Of a DNA stretch of 64,000 nt, positions 47,612-60,575 are shown one piece after another. The DNA lies in contig NZ_CP022390.1 in assembly GCF_003076515.1 (NCBI RefSeq), forward strand, positions 1,736,001 through 1,800,000. Direction: 5' to 3'. Each line of letters starts with the position of its first letter. Position 1 is the first letter of the stretch. The notes under the pieces were generated by a model. The model made no database searches. It was not told the origin of the DNA and saw nothing but the letters and a program-made list of their open reading frames with translations. The translations under genes were made by a program, and so were the position numbers. The DNA comes from Alcaligenes aquatilis. GTDB taxonomy: Bacteria; Pseudomonadota; Gammaproteobacteria; Burkholderiales; Burkholderiaceae_B.

Positions 47612-48388
47612 ATGAAACGTATTGCCGCATTTGCCTTGACCTGCGCTATGGCTGCTCCGGTCTATGCACAGACGATTGCCACCGTAAATGGCAAAAACCT
47701 CACGCAAAAAGACCTGGATCAGTTCGTCGCCGTTCTGGTCGAGCAAGGCGCCAAGGACTCGCCCGAGCTGCGTGAGCAAGTCAAACAGGAAATGGTCAAC
47801 CGTCTGGCCGTGGTGCAAGCCGCTGAAAAAGCCGGTATCGACAAGACCAACCAGGTTCAACAAGAGCTGGAACTGGCTCGCCAGAGCATTCTGGTCCGTG
47901 CCTTGATGGCCGATTACCTGAAAAAGAACCCTGTTACCGAAGCCGATCTGACCAAGGAATACAACACCATCAAGGCGATGGAAGAAGGTCAGCAGGAATA
48001 CAAGGTGCGCCACATCCTGGTCAAGGACGAAGCGGCTGCCAAAGACCTGTTGGCAAAGATCAAGTCCAAGAAAGTCAGCTTTGCGGATGCCGCCAAGAAA
48101 GACTCCATCGACACCGGTAGCGGCCAGCAAGGCGGCGATCTGGGCTGGGCGCCTAGCTCCACCTACGTACCGGAGTTCGCTCAGGCGGTAGAGAAAATGA
48201 AAAAAGGCGAACTGAGCGCAGCACCTGTGCAGTCCCAGTTTGGCTGGCACATCATTCAGGTAGACGATGCTCGTCCTGTGACCTTCCCGGCCATGGCTGA
48301 AGTCAAGCCTCAACTGGAAGAGATGATGCGTCAGCGCAAGCTGGCCGAGTACCAGCAGAAAATCCTGAAAGAAGCCAACATCAAGTAA
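47612..48388 (+). CDS. Periplasmic parvulin-type peptidyl-prolyl isomerase
   Basis: A 258-residue precursor with a signal peptide cut near VYAQ and a parvulin domain (VRHILVKDEAAAKDLLAKIK, GSGQQGGDLGWAPSSTYVPE, SQFGWHIIQVDD) of the SurA/PpiD kind. It probably folds exported proteins. AAGGA lies about 6 bases before the ATG at 47612; the ATG two codons earlier sits directly on that site. A perfect-arm hairpin follows the gene. Confidence 0.92.
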   Translation: MKRIAAFALTCAMAAPVYAQTIATVNGKNLTQKDLDQFVAVLVEQGAKDSPELREQVKQEMVNRLAVVQAAEKAGIDKTNQVQQELELARQSILVRALMADYLKKNPVTEADLTKEYNTIKAMEEGQQEYKVRHILVKDEAAAKDLLAKIKSKKVSFADAAKKDSIDTGSGQQGGDLGWAPSSTYVPEFAQAVEKMKKGELSAAPVQSQFGWHIIQVDDARPVTFPAMAEVKPQLEEMMRQRKLAEYQQKILKEANIK

Positions 48389-48438
48389 CGGCTTTGACGG
48401 CCGCTTTGTCTTTCCGATAAAACGGCTGGCAGGAAAAC

Positions 48439-48467
48439 AAATATGGCGCCCTTGAGGCGCCATATTT
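48439..48467. terminator. Bidirectional terminator-like hairpin
   Basis: AAATATGGCGCC (48439-48450) pairs perfectly with GGCGCCATATTT (48456-48467) around CTTGA. It lies between the isomerase gene (+) and the small frame downstream of ligA (-). The T-run is short on both strands. Confidence 0.65.
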
Positions 48468-48485
48468 ATTGCTCATGAAGTCGGA

Positions 48486-51794
<3,309 letters not shown>

Positions 51795-51839
51795 TGTCAG
51801 TTCCGTCGAATCAACACTAGCGGATTAAAAAAAACAGGC

Positions 51840-54800
51840 TTACACACTGCTCATTTGCATGGCAGCGTCTACGTCCACTGCCACAATTCGGGACACACCT
51901 TGCTCTTGCATGGTGACACCGATCAGTTGTTTAGCCATCTGCATGGCAATTTTATTGTGAGAAATAAACAAAAACTGGGTTTGTTCACTCATGCTGGCCA
52001 CCAGATTGGCATAGCGTTCGGTATTTGCATCATCCAATGGCGCATCCACCTCGTCCAGCAAACAAAAGGGGGCAGGATTCAGTTTGAAAAAGGCAAAAAC
52101 CAACGCTGTCGCGGTCAAGGCCTTTTCACCACCAGAGAGCAAATGAATCGTGCTATTGCGTTTACCTGGTGGTTGAGCCATGACTTGCACCCCGGCTTCC
52201 AGCACTTCATCGCCCACCATCGTCAGTTTAGCCTCTCCACCACCAAATAGCCTTGGGAAAAGCTCACCAAAGTGCTGATTAACGATGTTGAATGTTTCCA
52301 TGAGCAACTGGCGCGTCTCGCGGTCAATCTTGCGAATTGCATCTTCCAGGGTCTCGATGGCATCACTCAAATCCTTATGCTGGGCATCCAGATAAGTCTT
52401 GCGTTCTTGCGCTGTAGTCAGCTCTTCAAGGGCCGCCAGGTTCACCGGACCCAAGCCTTCAATCTGGCGCGAGATACGCTGCACTTCAGACTGCAACCAA
52501 CCCACGCGCTGCCATTCCGGTGTCTTTTCCTGTAACAAGCTCCACAGTTCGGAACGGTTTACCTTTCTGCTGTCCAACTGTTCAGCAAACTGTTCGACCG
52601 CCAGACGCGACGCTTGTTCCTGCAACTGCAATTCAGTGACTTGCTCGCGCAAAGGTCCCAGATTCTTTTCATGCTCGGCACGGGCCTGTTCATGCTCGCG
52701 CAATTGGGCTGCCAGTGTATCGAGCTGGATTTTTGCCAAGCGTACTGCTTCCTCGCGTTCGGCACGCAATTCCAGCGCATCCTGCAAACCGGCTTGTGCG
52801 GCCGAGGCATCCAGATCCAGCAGTTCGCCTTGCAAACCTTCCAACTGGCCGGCAGCGCGTTGTGCCTGCTCCTGCGCCAAGGCCAGATTGCGCTCCAGTT
52901 CGGCCATACGTTGCACTAAGGCACGTTCGGCAAACTGGGCATCGTGCACAGCACGTTCGCGCTCGTGGACTGTGCGCCGAGCCTGCTCAGCCTGCTCGGC
53001 GCCCTTCTCGCCTTCCATCTGCGCTTCGGCAAATACCCCCTGATGCTCGGCCAACTCTTCGTCCAGCGTTTCAAAACGGGCCTCGAACTCCTCGCGGTTC
53101 GCTTGCAGCTCTTCGCGCTGCACCGCCAGTTCTTCCAGTTCCTCGTTGATACGACCACCGCGCTCTTGCGATTGCTGCGCTTGCTGAGCCAGCTTGGAGT
53201 GTTCCAATTGCACATCGTGCATACGAGCGGTCAGCTCGCCCACGCGGGCTCGGGCCGGAACCAGACCATTACGCACTTGCTGCAAGGCCATTTCGGCCTG
53301 GGTGCTGGTATGGCCCAGCTCGTCCACAATCAATTGAGCGCCACGCAGCTCTCGCTCGAGATGCGCAATTTCCTGCTGACGAGCCAGCATCCCGGCTTGC
53401 TCGGAGTCCGGTGCATAAAAGCGAATGCTGTGCTTATCCACCAAATGACCGTCACGCACCACAATGGCCATTTGATCCGTCAACTGCTCGCGCAAGCTTA
53501 AAGCCTGCTTCAAGTCCTGGCAGACATAAACCTGGTGCAACCAGTTATCCAGCAAGCTACGCAAACCACCTTCCTGCTGTCGCAGCACCGAGGTCAGCAA
53601 GGGCAAATCCAGCGCGGGCTTGGCAGGCGCCCCCGCTTCGGGCAACTGGTAAAAACTTAAACGAGCAGGTGGCGCATCGCTGGCGAACGCAGCCGCCATA
53701 TCCAGGCGACGCAGCTCCAAAGCCGTCATGCGCTCACGCAGCACGGCTTCCAGCGCGGTTTCCCAGCCCTTCTCCACGTCCAGGCTTTGCCAAAGACGTT
53801 TCATGCTCTCCAGCCCGTGCTTGGCCAGCCAGGGTTCCAGAGTCCCCTTGCGGGCCACGTCTTCCTGCAAACGGCTCAAGGCCAGATGACGCGCTTCCAG
53901 ACGGGCCATGTCCTGCCCGCCTTGCACAGCTTGTTCCTGCGCTTCTTTGCGCTCTTGTTCCAATCGAGGAAGCTGGGCTTCCAGATGCTGCATATGCTCC
54001 TGAGCTTGCTGCAACTGATTTTGCAGCATATTCAGATCGCCTTGCAGACGTTCCAGATTGTCCGGGTCCGGGGCATTGAGTTCGCGCAGTTCCTGCTTCA
54101 AGCGCTCCTGACGCTGCTCCACGCCTTGAATCTGGCGGTCAGCATCGCGCTGCGATTGTGCCGCCAAGGCCAAATTCTGCTCCAGACGCGCCAAAGCCAT
54201 GCGCATTTCGTCCCGACGCTGGGCCTGTTCGCGTACACGCCGCTCCAGATCGGGCAAGGCTCCTTGCGCCTCTTCTAGCTGAATCTGTAACTCCTCCAGC
54301 TTTACCGCCGCTTCTTCACGCTGCTGTTCGCTGTTTTCCAGCTCCTGCTGACAATGTTCTTGTTGCTCGACCCAGTCGTGCTGTTGTTGCTCCAGTTGCT
54401 CGCGACGCTGCGCCATGCGGCTGCGCGAATCGAGCACGTGGCGGATTTCCGCCTCCAGGCTAGACACTTGGGAGCCGGCCTCATACAACTGGCTTTGCGC
54501 TTGATGCAAAGCGTCCCCGGCCTGCAAATGCGCCTGTCGCTGTGATTCCAACGCAGACTCGGTATGCCGCAAGCCGGCAATGGATTCCTCCAGTTTGGTC
54601 TGAGCTTGCTCAATCGCCAGGAAACGGGCTTTCTGATCGCCCTGTGCATTGGACTCTTTCAACAGCCACAGCAGGTTTTGCTTGAGTTCACCGTCTTGCT
54701 GCAAATCCCGATACTGGCGCGCCACTTCGGCCTGTGCCTGCAATTTCTCCAGTTGCGCATCCAGTTCTCTTTGGATGTCTTCTACCCGCAGCAGGTTTTC

Positions 54801-55364
54801 GCGGGTGTCGCGCAGGCGACTCTCGGTTTCGCGACGACGTTCCTTGTAGCGCGACACGCCCGCCGCCTCTTCCAGAAATACGCGCAGCTCTTCGGGCTTG
54901 GCTTCAATCAGGCGGTTAATCATGCCCTGCCCGATGATGGCGTAACCACGCGCCCCCAGGCCCGTACCTAAAAAGATGTCGTGAATGTCACGCCGACGAA
55001 CGGCCTGATTGTTCAGAAAGTAGCTGCTTGTCCCGTCCCGACTCAGGACACGCCGTACCGAGATCTCGGCATAGGTGCTCCACTGGCCTGAGGCCCGCCC
55101 TTCGGAATTATCAAAAACCAGTTCAACCGACGCACGGCCAGCCGGTTTACGTTGCGATGAACCGTTGAAAATAACGTCCTGCATGGACTCACCACGCAAC
55201 TCGGAGGCTTTGCTCTCGCCCAGCACCCAACGCACCGCATCGATGATGTTCGATTTCCCACAGCCATTGGGCCCGACAACACCCACCAACTGACTGGGAG
55301 TTGGGATGGAGGTCGGGTCCACAAAAGATTTGAAACCAGCGAGTTTGATCTGGGTTAGACGCAC
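51840..55364 (-). CDS. smc: Chromosome segregation protein SMC
   Basis: ATPase that compacts and segregates chromosomes with ScpA and ScpB. The 1,174-residue protein has N-terminal Walker A (VGPNGCGKSN, residues 30-39), two long coiled-coil arms around a hinge (about residues 500-660), and a C-terminal signature LLSGGEKALTA and Walker B FCLLDEVDAPLDD. The start is GTG at 55364, reading MRLTQIKLAGFKSF, the family N-terminus. Confidence 0.96.
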   Translation of the reverse strand: MRLTQIKLAGFKSFVDPTSIPTPSQLVGVVGPNGCGKSNIIDAVRWVLGESKASELRGESMQDVIFNGSSQRKPAGRASVELVFDNSEGRASGQWSTYAEISVRRVLSRDGTSSYFLNNQAVRRRDIHDIFLGTGLGARGYAIIGQGMINRLIEAKPEELRVFLEEAAGVSRYKERRRETESRLRDTRENLLRVEDIQRELDAQLEKLQAQAEVARQYRDLQQDGELKQNLLWLLKESNAQGDQKARFLAIEQAQTKLEESIAGLRHTESALESQRQAHLQAGDALHQAQSQLYEAGSQVSSLEAEIRHVLDSRSRMAQRREQLEQQQHDWVEQQEHCQQELENSEQQREEAAVKLEELQIQLEEAQGALPDLERRVREQAQRRDEMRMALARLEQNLALAAQSQRDADRQIQGVEQRQERLKQELRELNAPDPDNLERLQGDLNMLQNQLQQAQEHMQHLEAQLPRLEQERKEAQEQAVQGGQDMARLEARHLALSRLQEDVARKGTLEPWLAKHGLESMKRLWQSLDVEKGWETALEAVLRERMTALELRRLDMAAAFASDAPPARLSFYQLPEAGAPAKPALDLPLLTSVLRQQEGGLRSLLDNWLHQVYVCQDLKQALSLREQLTDQMAIVVRDGHLVDKHSIRFYAPDSEQAGMLARQQEIAHLERELRGAQLIVDELGHTSTQAEMALQQVRNGLVPARARVGELTARMHDVQLEHSKLAQQAQQSQERGGRINEELEELAVQREELQANREEFEARFETLDEELAEHQGVFAEAQMEGEKGAEQAEQARRTVHERERAVHDAQFAERALVQRMAELERNLALAQEQAQRAAGQLEGLQGELLDLDASAAQAGLQDALELRAEREEAVRLAKIQLDTLAAQLREHEQARAEHEKNLGPLREQVTELQLQEQASRLAVEQFAEQLDSRKVNRSELWSLLQEKTPEWQRVGWLQSEVQRISRQIEGLGPVNLAALEELTTAQERKTYLDAQHKDLSDAIETLEDAIRKIDRETRQLLMETFNIVNQHFGELFPRLFGGGEAKLTMVGDEVLEAGVQVMAQPPGKRNSTIHLLSGGEKALTATALVFAFFKLNPAPFCLLDEVDAPLDDANTERYANLVASMSEQTQFLFISHNKIAMQMAKQLIGVTMQEQGVSRIVAVDVDAAMQMSSV

Positions 55365-55863
55365 AGGGTAGAAGTCAGCTCAGAAAAGACCAATTTGAAC
55401 AGGCACACGGCGCCATTTTGATCTGCCTGGCACCGCGAGTCGTATGATACCGCAGCACCTGCCACCCACCGCAAAGACAGCTAAAAAACAAATGAAAACC
55501 ACGGCTCGGCTGCTGAAATAGTAAGGCAGCCCCCATCGCCCGCCGTCAAGCCCTGTTTACCCTGCGTGGCAAGCGGGGCAATAGTGTCGAGCAGACCATT
55601 TACAATAGTGCTTTGGCAGTGCCCGCCCGTCCCGAAAATCCAAGCAGACAAACACATGCAATGAATTTCTGATACCACTGCCACCGCAGTCCCTGTTATT
55701 CTTGCTCCCCATCTCTGTTCGTAAATTTCGCACCGGCACAGGTTTTTCAGGAGAACCGTGGTGAGCAGCCCCCGGCCAGCTCGTCCTGCCTGATACCTGG
55801 CCTAGATTCGTGCTTTGCAGCCACCATACTGTTTTCAAAAAGCACACGCATTCGGAATGTATT
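55365..55863. other. Divergent smc/lplT intergenic region, no clear gene
   Basis: About 500 bases without a supported gene. Possible promoter elements are weak (TACAAT near 55597). Short open frames here lack ribosome sites and family resemblance. I see no convincing repeat or terminator. Confidence 0.4.
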
Positions 55864-57174
55864 TTGAATAAAGGTTTTTATCTGGTCATGGCCGCGCAGG
55901 CATTGTCATCAGTTGCTGACAATGCCTTGCTGATTGCCGCTATCGCCCTGATCGCAGATTTGCACGGACCTATCTGGATGGTCCCGATGATGAAATGGTG
56001 GTTTGCGCTGTCCTACGTCCTGTTGGCGGCGTTTGTAGGTGCTTTTGCCGACTCGTATCCCAAGGGTCGAGTCATGTTCGCCACCAACGCCATCAAGCTG
56101 ATTGGCTGTATGTTGATGTTCTGCCACCAGTACTTTGGCATGAACGACTCCCAGCAGTTGGTTCTGGTCTTTATCTCCTACACCCTGGTTGGTATCGGTG
56201 CTGCCGCCTACTCCCCCGCCAAATACGGCATCGTCACGGAAATGCTCAAGCCCGAATTGCTCGTCAAGGGCAATAGCTGGATTGAAGGGCTAACCGTTCT
56301 GTCCATCATCGGCGGCACGGTGTTGGGCGGTATCCTGATCAACCCATCGATCGCTAGCGCGCTGGCCGAACACCCTCTGATTGCACCGTTGGCCCAGACG
56401 CGTGCCGAAGTCGCTATCTTGCTGATTTCCTTTATTTATCTGTCTGCAGCACTGTGCAATCTGCTGATTCCCCGCACCAATATCGACTACCCACCTCAAC
56501 AAAAAAATCCCATCTTGCTGCTCAAGGAGTTTCGTTCCTACGTGTGCATTTTGTGGCAGGACAAGCTGGGCCAAATCTCACTGGCCGTCACTACCTTGTT
56601 CTGGGGTGCCGGTGCCACCTTGCAATTCATTGTGATCGAATGGGGCGCCCAGCATCTGGGCTACCGTTTGGATCAGGCCTCGGTGCTGATGGGAGTAGCA
56701 GCCTTGGGGACGGTTTTTGGCGCTGTCTTTGCCGCTCGCGTTCCCTTGAAGAAATCCCTGGCCGTTCTGCCGGTGGGCGTGGCCATGGGCTTTGTGGTTT
56801 TGCTCATGCCGTTGGTCCACGAAAAATGGGCGGTCTATACCCTGCTGATGGGTATTGGGGGCTTATCCGGCTTTTTCGTCGTCCCCATGAACGCCCTGCT
56901 ACAACATCGCGGCCACGTCATGTTGTCGGCCGGTCACTCCATTGCCGTCCAGAACTTCAATGAACAACTGAATATTCTGTTCATGCTGGCGCTGTACAGC
57001 CTGTTGCTGTGGCTGCGTTTACCCATCAACTACATCATTGTGTTCTTTGGCCTGATGGTGGCATCCTTGATGACGGTATTCATCATCTGGAAAAATGCCA
57101 ATCTGCGCGCCCATCCCGAGTTGGAAGCCTGCATCGGACAAGAAGGACATGGGCAGGCATTGACGGCCAAGTAA
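55864..57174 (+). CDS. lplT: Lysophospholipid transporter LplT
   Basis: Major-facilitator protein that flips lysophospholipids across the inner membrane for re-acylation. The 436-residue protein has about twelve membrane segments and the family opening GFYLVMAAQALSSVADNALL. TTG at 55864 with GGAA about 6 bases upstream is chosen because the next residues match LplT N-termini; a GTG at 55810 would add 18 unrelated residues. No acyltransferase gene (aas) adjoins, unlike in E. coli. Confidence 0.88.
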   Translation: MNKGFYLVMAAQALSSVADNALLIAAIALIADLHGPIWMVPMMKWWFALSYVLLAAFVGAFADSYPKGRVMFATNAIKLIGCMLMFCHQYFGMNDSQQLVLVFISYTLVGIGAAAYSPAKYGIVTEMLKPELLVKGNSWIEGLTVLSIIGGTVLGGILINPSIASALAEHPLIAPLAQTRAEVAILLISFIYLSAALCNLLIPRTNIDYPPQQKNPILLLKEFRSYVCILWQDKLGQISLAVTTLFWGAGATLQFIVIEWGAQHLGYRLDQASVLMGVAALGTVFGAVFAARVPLKKSLAVLPVGVAMGFVVLLMPLVHEKWAVYTLLMGIGGLSGFFVVPMNALLQHRGHVMLSAGHSIAVQNFNEQLNILFMLALYSLLLWLRLPINYIIVFFGLMVASLMTVFIIWKNANLRAHPELEACIGQEGHGQALTAK

Positions 57175-57176
57175 GC

Positions 57177-57201
57177 AAAAGCGCCCCAAAGGGGCGCTTT
57201 T
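57177..57201. terminator. Terminator after lplT
   Basis: AAAAGCGCCCC (57177-57187) pairs perfectly with GGGGCGCTTTT (57191-57201) around AAA, 2 bases past the lplT stop. Its right half resembles the terminator end of the 77-bp repeats that follow. Confidence 0.85.
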
Positions 57202-57218
57202 GATCGGGGGCGCCGAGC

Positions 57219-57398
57219 CTTGGGGCGGCCCGGCGATAAAACATACCCCCACGCTGCGCCTGTGGCTTGCTGCCCCCCAAGGGGGCGCTTTTTATCTTGG
57301 GGCGGCCCGGCGATAAAACATACCCCCACGCTGCGCCTGCGGCTTGCTGCCCCCCAAGGGGGCGCTTTTTATCTTGGGGCGGCCCGGCGATAAAAATA
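57219..57398. repeat. Tandem 77-bp repeat with embedded terminator hairpins
   Basis: Two full copies (57219-57295, 57296-57372), differing at one noted base, and about 25 bases of a third (from 57373). Each full unit begins CTTGGGGCGGCCCGGCGATA and ends in a GCCCCC-CAA-GGGGGC hairpin (57272-57286, 57349-57363) followed by GCTTTTTAT. The array fills the gap between convergent lplT and the glycosylase gene. Confidence 0.9.
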
Positions 57399-57413
57399 CC
57401 CAAAGGACCTGTA

Positions 57414-58331
57414 TCAGGGCTGGTTTTGCAATTCGCGCAGCAAAGACAAATCCCGCCAGGCATTGGCTTTGTGCTGCGGGCGCAACAAGAGCGAGGCCGG
57501 ATGGTATGTCACCACCAAAGGCAGGCTGCGCCCCTGAGCATCGGTATACGTTAAAGCCTGACCCCGCAAGGTTTCCAGATCCTCATCACGACCACTTAGT
57601 GCCACCGCCGCCAAATGGCCGACGGCCAACAAACGACGTGGCTGTACCAAGCGAATTTGCGCGTCCAGAAAAGCCCGGCATGCAGCCAGCTCTTCCTGTG
57701 TGGGGGGACGATTACCCAGGGGGCGGCACTTCACCAGATGCGTTTTATAAACCGAGGCATTGGGAATCGCGCTATTGAGCATGGCTTGCAAGAGCAGACC
57801 CGCCTTGCCATCAAAAGGCTTGGCGCTACGATCATCGCTCGTGCCCGGTGCTTCGCCAATAATCATCCAGTCCGGCTCGGACAAGAGCTCTGAACCAAAC
57901 ACTACTTGAGCTCGCCCCGTGTGCAAACCACATTCCTGACAAGCCTGTACTTGCTCCAGCAAACTGGCCATATCCTGCGCTTTTTCAGGCTGAATCAGCA
58001 CGGCAGGCCGCTGCACCACTTCCTCGACAGGAGCTGCCGCTACCGGTCTGGCACCGGATTTACGCAAGACAGCCAGTGCCTGATCTCGGGCCGACATGGC
58101 ATCCGTAGCCGCTGCGGGGGCTGAGGGGGACGGACTGCCCGCATCATTAAGATGCCGCTCTACCGGCTGAGCCGTCTGCATCGCTGCTGCGGCCTCTTGC
58201 GCAGGGGCGGCCACAGGGGCGGACTGCCCACCAGGCTGCGCCTGGGGCAGACGCGCCAAAAAAGCACGCTCCAGCCCCAACTCCAAAAGCCAGGTGCGCT
58301 GCAAAGGGGAGATAGGCTGAAAATCGATCAT
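57414..58331 (-). CDS. Uracil-DNA glycosylase, [4Fe-4S] type (family 4/5)
   Basis: Removes uracil from DNA. The 305-residue protein has a variable Ala/Pro-rich N-terminal part (1 to about 115) and a catalytic domain with the cluster ligands C131, C134, C202 and C218, motif GEAPGTSDD and the C-terminal TYHPASLLL. It resembles the bacterial UDG that shares homology with phage DNA polymerase. Its ATG overlaps the tsaB-rimI stop by 4 bases. Confidence 0.9.
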   Translation of the reverse strand: MIDFQPISPLQRTWLLELGLERAFLARLPQAQPGGQSAPVAAPAQEAAAAMQTAQPVERHLNDAGSPSPSAPAAATDAMSARDQALAVLRKSGARPVAAAPVEEVVQRPAVLIQPEKAQDMASLLEQVQACQECGLHTGRAQVVFGSELLSEPDWMIIGEAPGTSDDRSAKPFDGKAGLLLQAMLNSAIPNASVYKTHLVKCRPLGNRPPTQEELAACRAFLDAQIRLVQPRRLLAVGHLAAVALSGRDEDLETLRGQALTYTDAQGRSLPLVVTYHPASLLLRPQHKANAWRDLSLLRELQNQP

Positions 58332-59560
58332 GCCCCTGCCTTGCTGGCCAAGCTCAGGCTCATCAAGACCGCGTCTTCACGCCGTCCATCGCTAAGCGGA
58401 TAGTAGTTTTTACGTAAACCATCCGCCTTGAAACCATACTTCTGATATAAGCCGATAGCCGGCGCATTCGAGGCTCGCACCTCCAGAACCACGCGCTCGA
58501 GCTGCTGCTGACGGGCCCATTCCAGGCCATCGTCCAGCAATTGCCAGGCCAGACCGCGGCGCTGCTGCTCGGGGGACACCCCAATCAGCAGAAGTTCAAT
58601 CATATCGGGGGCTTGCAACCAAATAGCATAGCCTTGAACCTGCCCTTGCTTGTGAATGATTCGGGAGCAATACGCACTATTGCCCAAAGCATCCGTGAAA
58701 TTGCCTGCCGTCCAAGGGTGAGTTTCCACGCAGCGTTCAATATCCAGCACAGCAGATACATGGCCTGCCTGCATGGCTTCAATTTGCAAAGGTTGATCCA
58801 GAGCGGCCGGGTTTCCACCCAAGCCCTGTTCACGTTCCTGAATGGTGTAGGCAACTTTCTCGCGCACATACAATGGCATGGCCAGGTCTGGGGAGACACC
58901 GCGTCCTTCGTCCAGATCATGCAAGGCCAAATGCGCCACACTGGCACCGGTTGCACGCCACGGCTGGCCCACTTCCCAGCCCTGAGCCAGAACGGCTGGG
59001 GCCAGATCAGGAAACTGCTCCAGAGCGTCACCAAGGACACAAATGGGCTGTTGCTGAGCAATCAACCCTTCCGCTTGCAAACGGACAATCCAGGTAGTGA
59101 CCTGGGCGGCATCGAGCAAGACCGGACTTTGCAGCACGGACCAGGAACCCTTGGCCGTCCAACTGTACACAGCGGCATACACCTCTTGCATGCGCGCATC
59201 CTGTGCCACCACATAAGCCGTCCCCTCGATGGGCGTGCCGCAAGCGGCAGCCGCCAACAAGGACGAGACCGGCAGTACCGGCAAGCCCAAGGCAAAAGCC
59301 ATACCCTGAGCCACGCCACAGGCCACGCGCAGCCCGGTAAATCCACCTGGGCCTTGCCCGAACGCAATCGCGGTCAAGGCGTGTCTATCTACCCCCGCCT
59401 GCTCCAGCAGTTGCTCGGCCATGGGCAAAAGGCGTTCGGCGTGGTCGCCGCTCCCCTCGTGACTCAGCTCCACAAGCGAAATACCCGCCTGTGTGCGAGA
59501 TAACAAGGTCAGTTCACAGAGATTGGAGGAAGTCTCCAAGGCAAGAATATGTGCATCCAT
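58328..59560 (-). CDS. TsaB-RimI fusion: tRNA t6A factor plus ribosomal-protein acetyltransferase
   Basis: A 410-residue two-domain protein. Residues 1 to about 225 are TsaB (ILALETSSNLCELTLL, GPGGFTGLRVACGVAQG), which works with TsaD to make t6A37 in tRNA. Residues about 255-400 are a RimI GNAT domain (LLLIGVSPEQQRRGLAWQLL, SNAPAIGLYQKYGFK), the N-terminal acetyltransferase of ribosomal protein S18. The genes are adjacent in many bacteria; here one frame covers both. Confidence 0.92.
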   Translation of the reverse strand: MDAHILALETSSNLCELTLLSRTQAGISLVELSHEGSGDHAERLLPMAEQLLEQAGVDRHALTAIAFGQGPGGFTGLRVACGVAQGMAFALGLPVLPVSSLLAAAACGTPIEGTAYVVAQDARMQEVYAAVYSWTAKGSWSVLQSPVLLDAAQVTTWIVRLQAEGLIAQQQPICVLGDALEQFPDLAPAVLAQGWEVGQPWRATGASVAHLALHDLDEGRGVSPDLAMPLYVREKVAYTIQEREQGLGGNPAALDQPLQIEAMQAGHVSAVLDIERCVETHPWTAGNFTDALGNSAYCSRIIHKQGQVQGYAIWLQAPDMIELLLIGVSPEQQRRGLAWQLLDDGLEWARQQQLERVVLEVRASNAPAIGLYQKYGFKADGLRKNYYPLSDGRREDAVLMSLSLASKAGA

Positions 59561-59838
59561 CGCGCTATTTTAGTTTAAGCAGCCTCAAAATAGGCAGCTC
59601 CCTGGGATCGGACAAGGACAAAACACTCCACAGCGCAACTCAGAGCGCATTTCTTCTCTGGCCGCTCTTTTTTTTGACTTGGCTCAAACCGACCAATCAG
59701 ATTATTTGCCACCATACAATCGTCTTCTAAATCACCCTAAACCTGCTGCAAGGCGCATAAATAGTACAAAACACTTAATGTGTAATATTTTTCTACACCC
59801 CCCTATACGCGCTTTCTGATGCCTGTTACATTTTCGCT
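59561..59838. promoter_or_regulatory. Divergent tsaB/ompR region, presumed promoters
   Basis: A 278-base gap. ACAC-TTAAT-GTGT lies at about 59770-59782, followed by TAATAT, a possible ompR -10 about 50 bases before the start. There is no obvious ribosome site before the ompR ATG. Confidence 0.3.
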
Positions 59839-60573
59839 ATGAATACGCCGACACCCCCCCTCACCCGCAAAATCCTTGTCGTTGACGACGATCCCCGGCT
59901 GCGCGATTTGCTGCGCCGCTACCTGTCTGAACAAGGATTCAACGTCTTCGTTGCCGAAGACGGTAAAGAAATGGCCAAACTCTGGCAACGTGAGCATTTC
60001 GATCTGCTGGTACTGGATCTGATGCTGCCAGGCGAGGATGGCCTATCCATCTGTCGCCGGCTGCGCGGCGGTCACGACAATACCCCCATCATCATGCTTA
60101 CCGCCAAGGCCGAAGAAATCGACCGTATCGTGGGCCTGGAAATGGGTGCCGATGACTACCTCATCAAACCTTTCAACCCCCGCGAACTGCTGGCCCGTGT
60201 CAACGCTATCTTGCGACGCCGTGGTACCGAGGAACACCCCGGCGCACCTAGTCAGGAAAATGAATCGATTGAGTTCGGTCCTTATGTGCTGAACCTGTCC
60301 ACTCGAACACTGACACGCAATAACGAAGTTGTCCCCATCACAACGGGCGAGTTCTCCGTGCTGAAAGTGTTTGCCCGTCACCCCAAGATCCCCTTGTCGC
60401 GCGACAAACTGATGGAATTGGCGCGTGGCCGTGAATACGAAGCCTTTGACCGCAGTTTGGACGTCCAGATTTCGCGTCTGCGCAAGCTGATCGAACCCAA
60501 TGCTTCCAAGCCCGTGTTTATTCAAACGGTCTGGGGCCTGGGCTACGTTTTTGTTCCAGACGGCGGTAACTGA
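59839..60573 (+). CDS. ompR: OmpR-type response regulator
   Basis: A 244-residue response regulator with a receiver domain (acidic D16-D18, phospho-acceptor D60 in LLVLDLMLPGEDG, lysine in DYLIKPF) and an OmpR winged-helix domain (TTGEFSVLKVFARHP, DVQISRLRKLIE). The close match to OmpR and the adjacent EnvZ-like kinase suggest osmolarity-linked control of envelope genes such as porins. No porin gene lies beside it; the ompW gene is 19 kb away. Confidence 0.93.
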   Translation: MNTPTPPLTRKILVVDDDPRLRDLLRRYLSEQGFNVFVAEDGKEMAKLWQREHFDLLVLDLMLPGEDGLSICRRLRGGHDNTPIIMLTAKAEEIDRIVGLEMGADDYLIKPFNPRELLARVNAILRRRGTEEHPGAPSQENESIEFGPYVLNLSTRTLTRNNEVVPITTGEFSVLKVFARHPKIPLSRDKLMELARGREYEAFDRSLDVQISRLRKLIEPNASKPVFIQTVWGLGYVFVPDGGN

Positions 60574-60575
60574 CC

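Noticed and set aside
55481..55847. Short minus-strand frames between smc and lplT
   Set aside because: No ribosome site and no family resemblance.
57219..57398. CRISPR array
   Set aside because: The repeats are contiguous 77-bp tandem units with no unique spacers and no cas genes.
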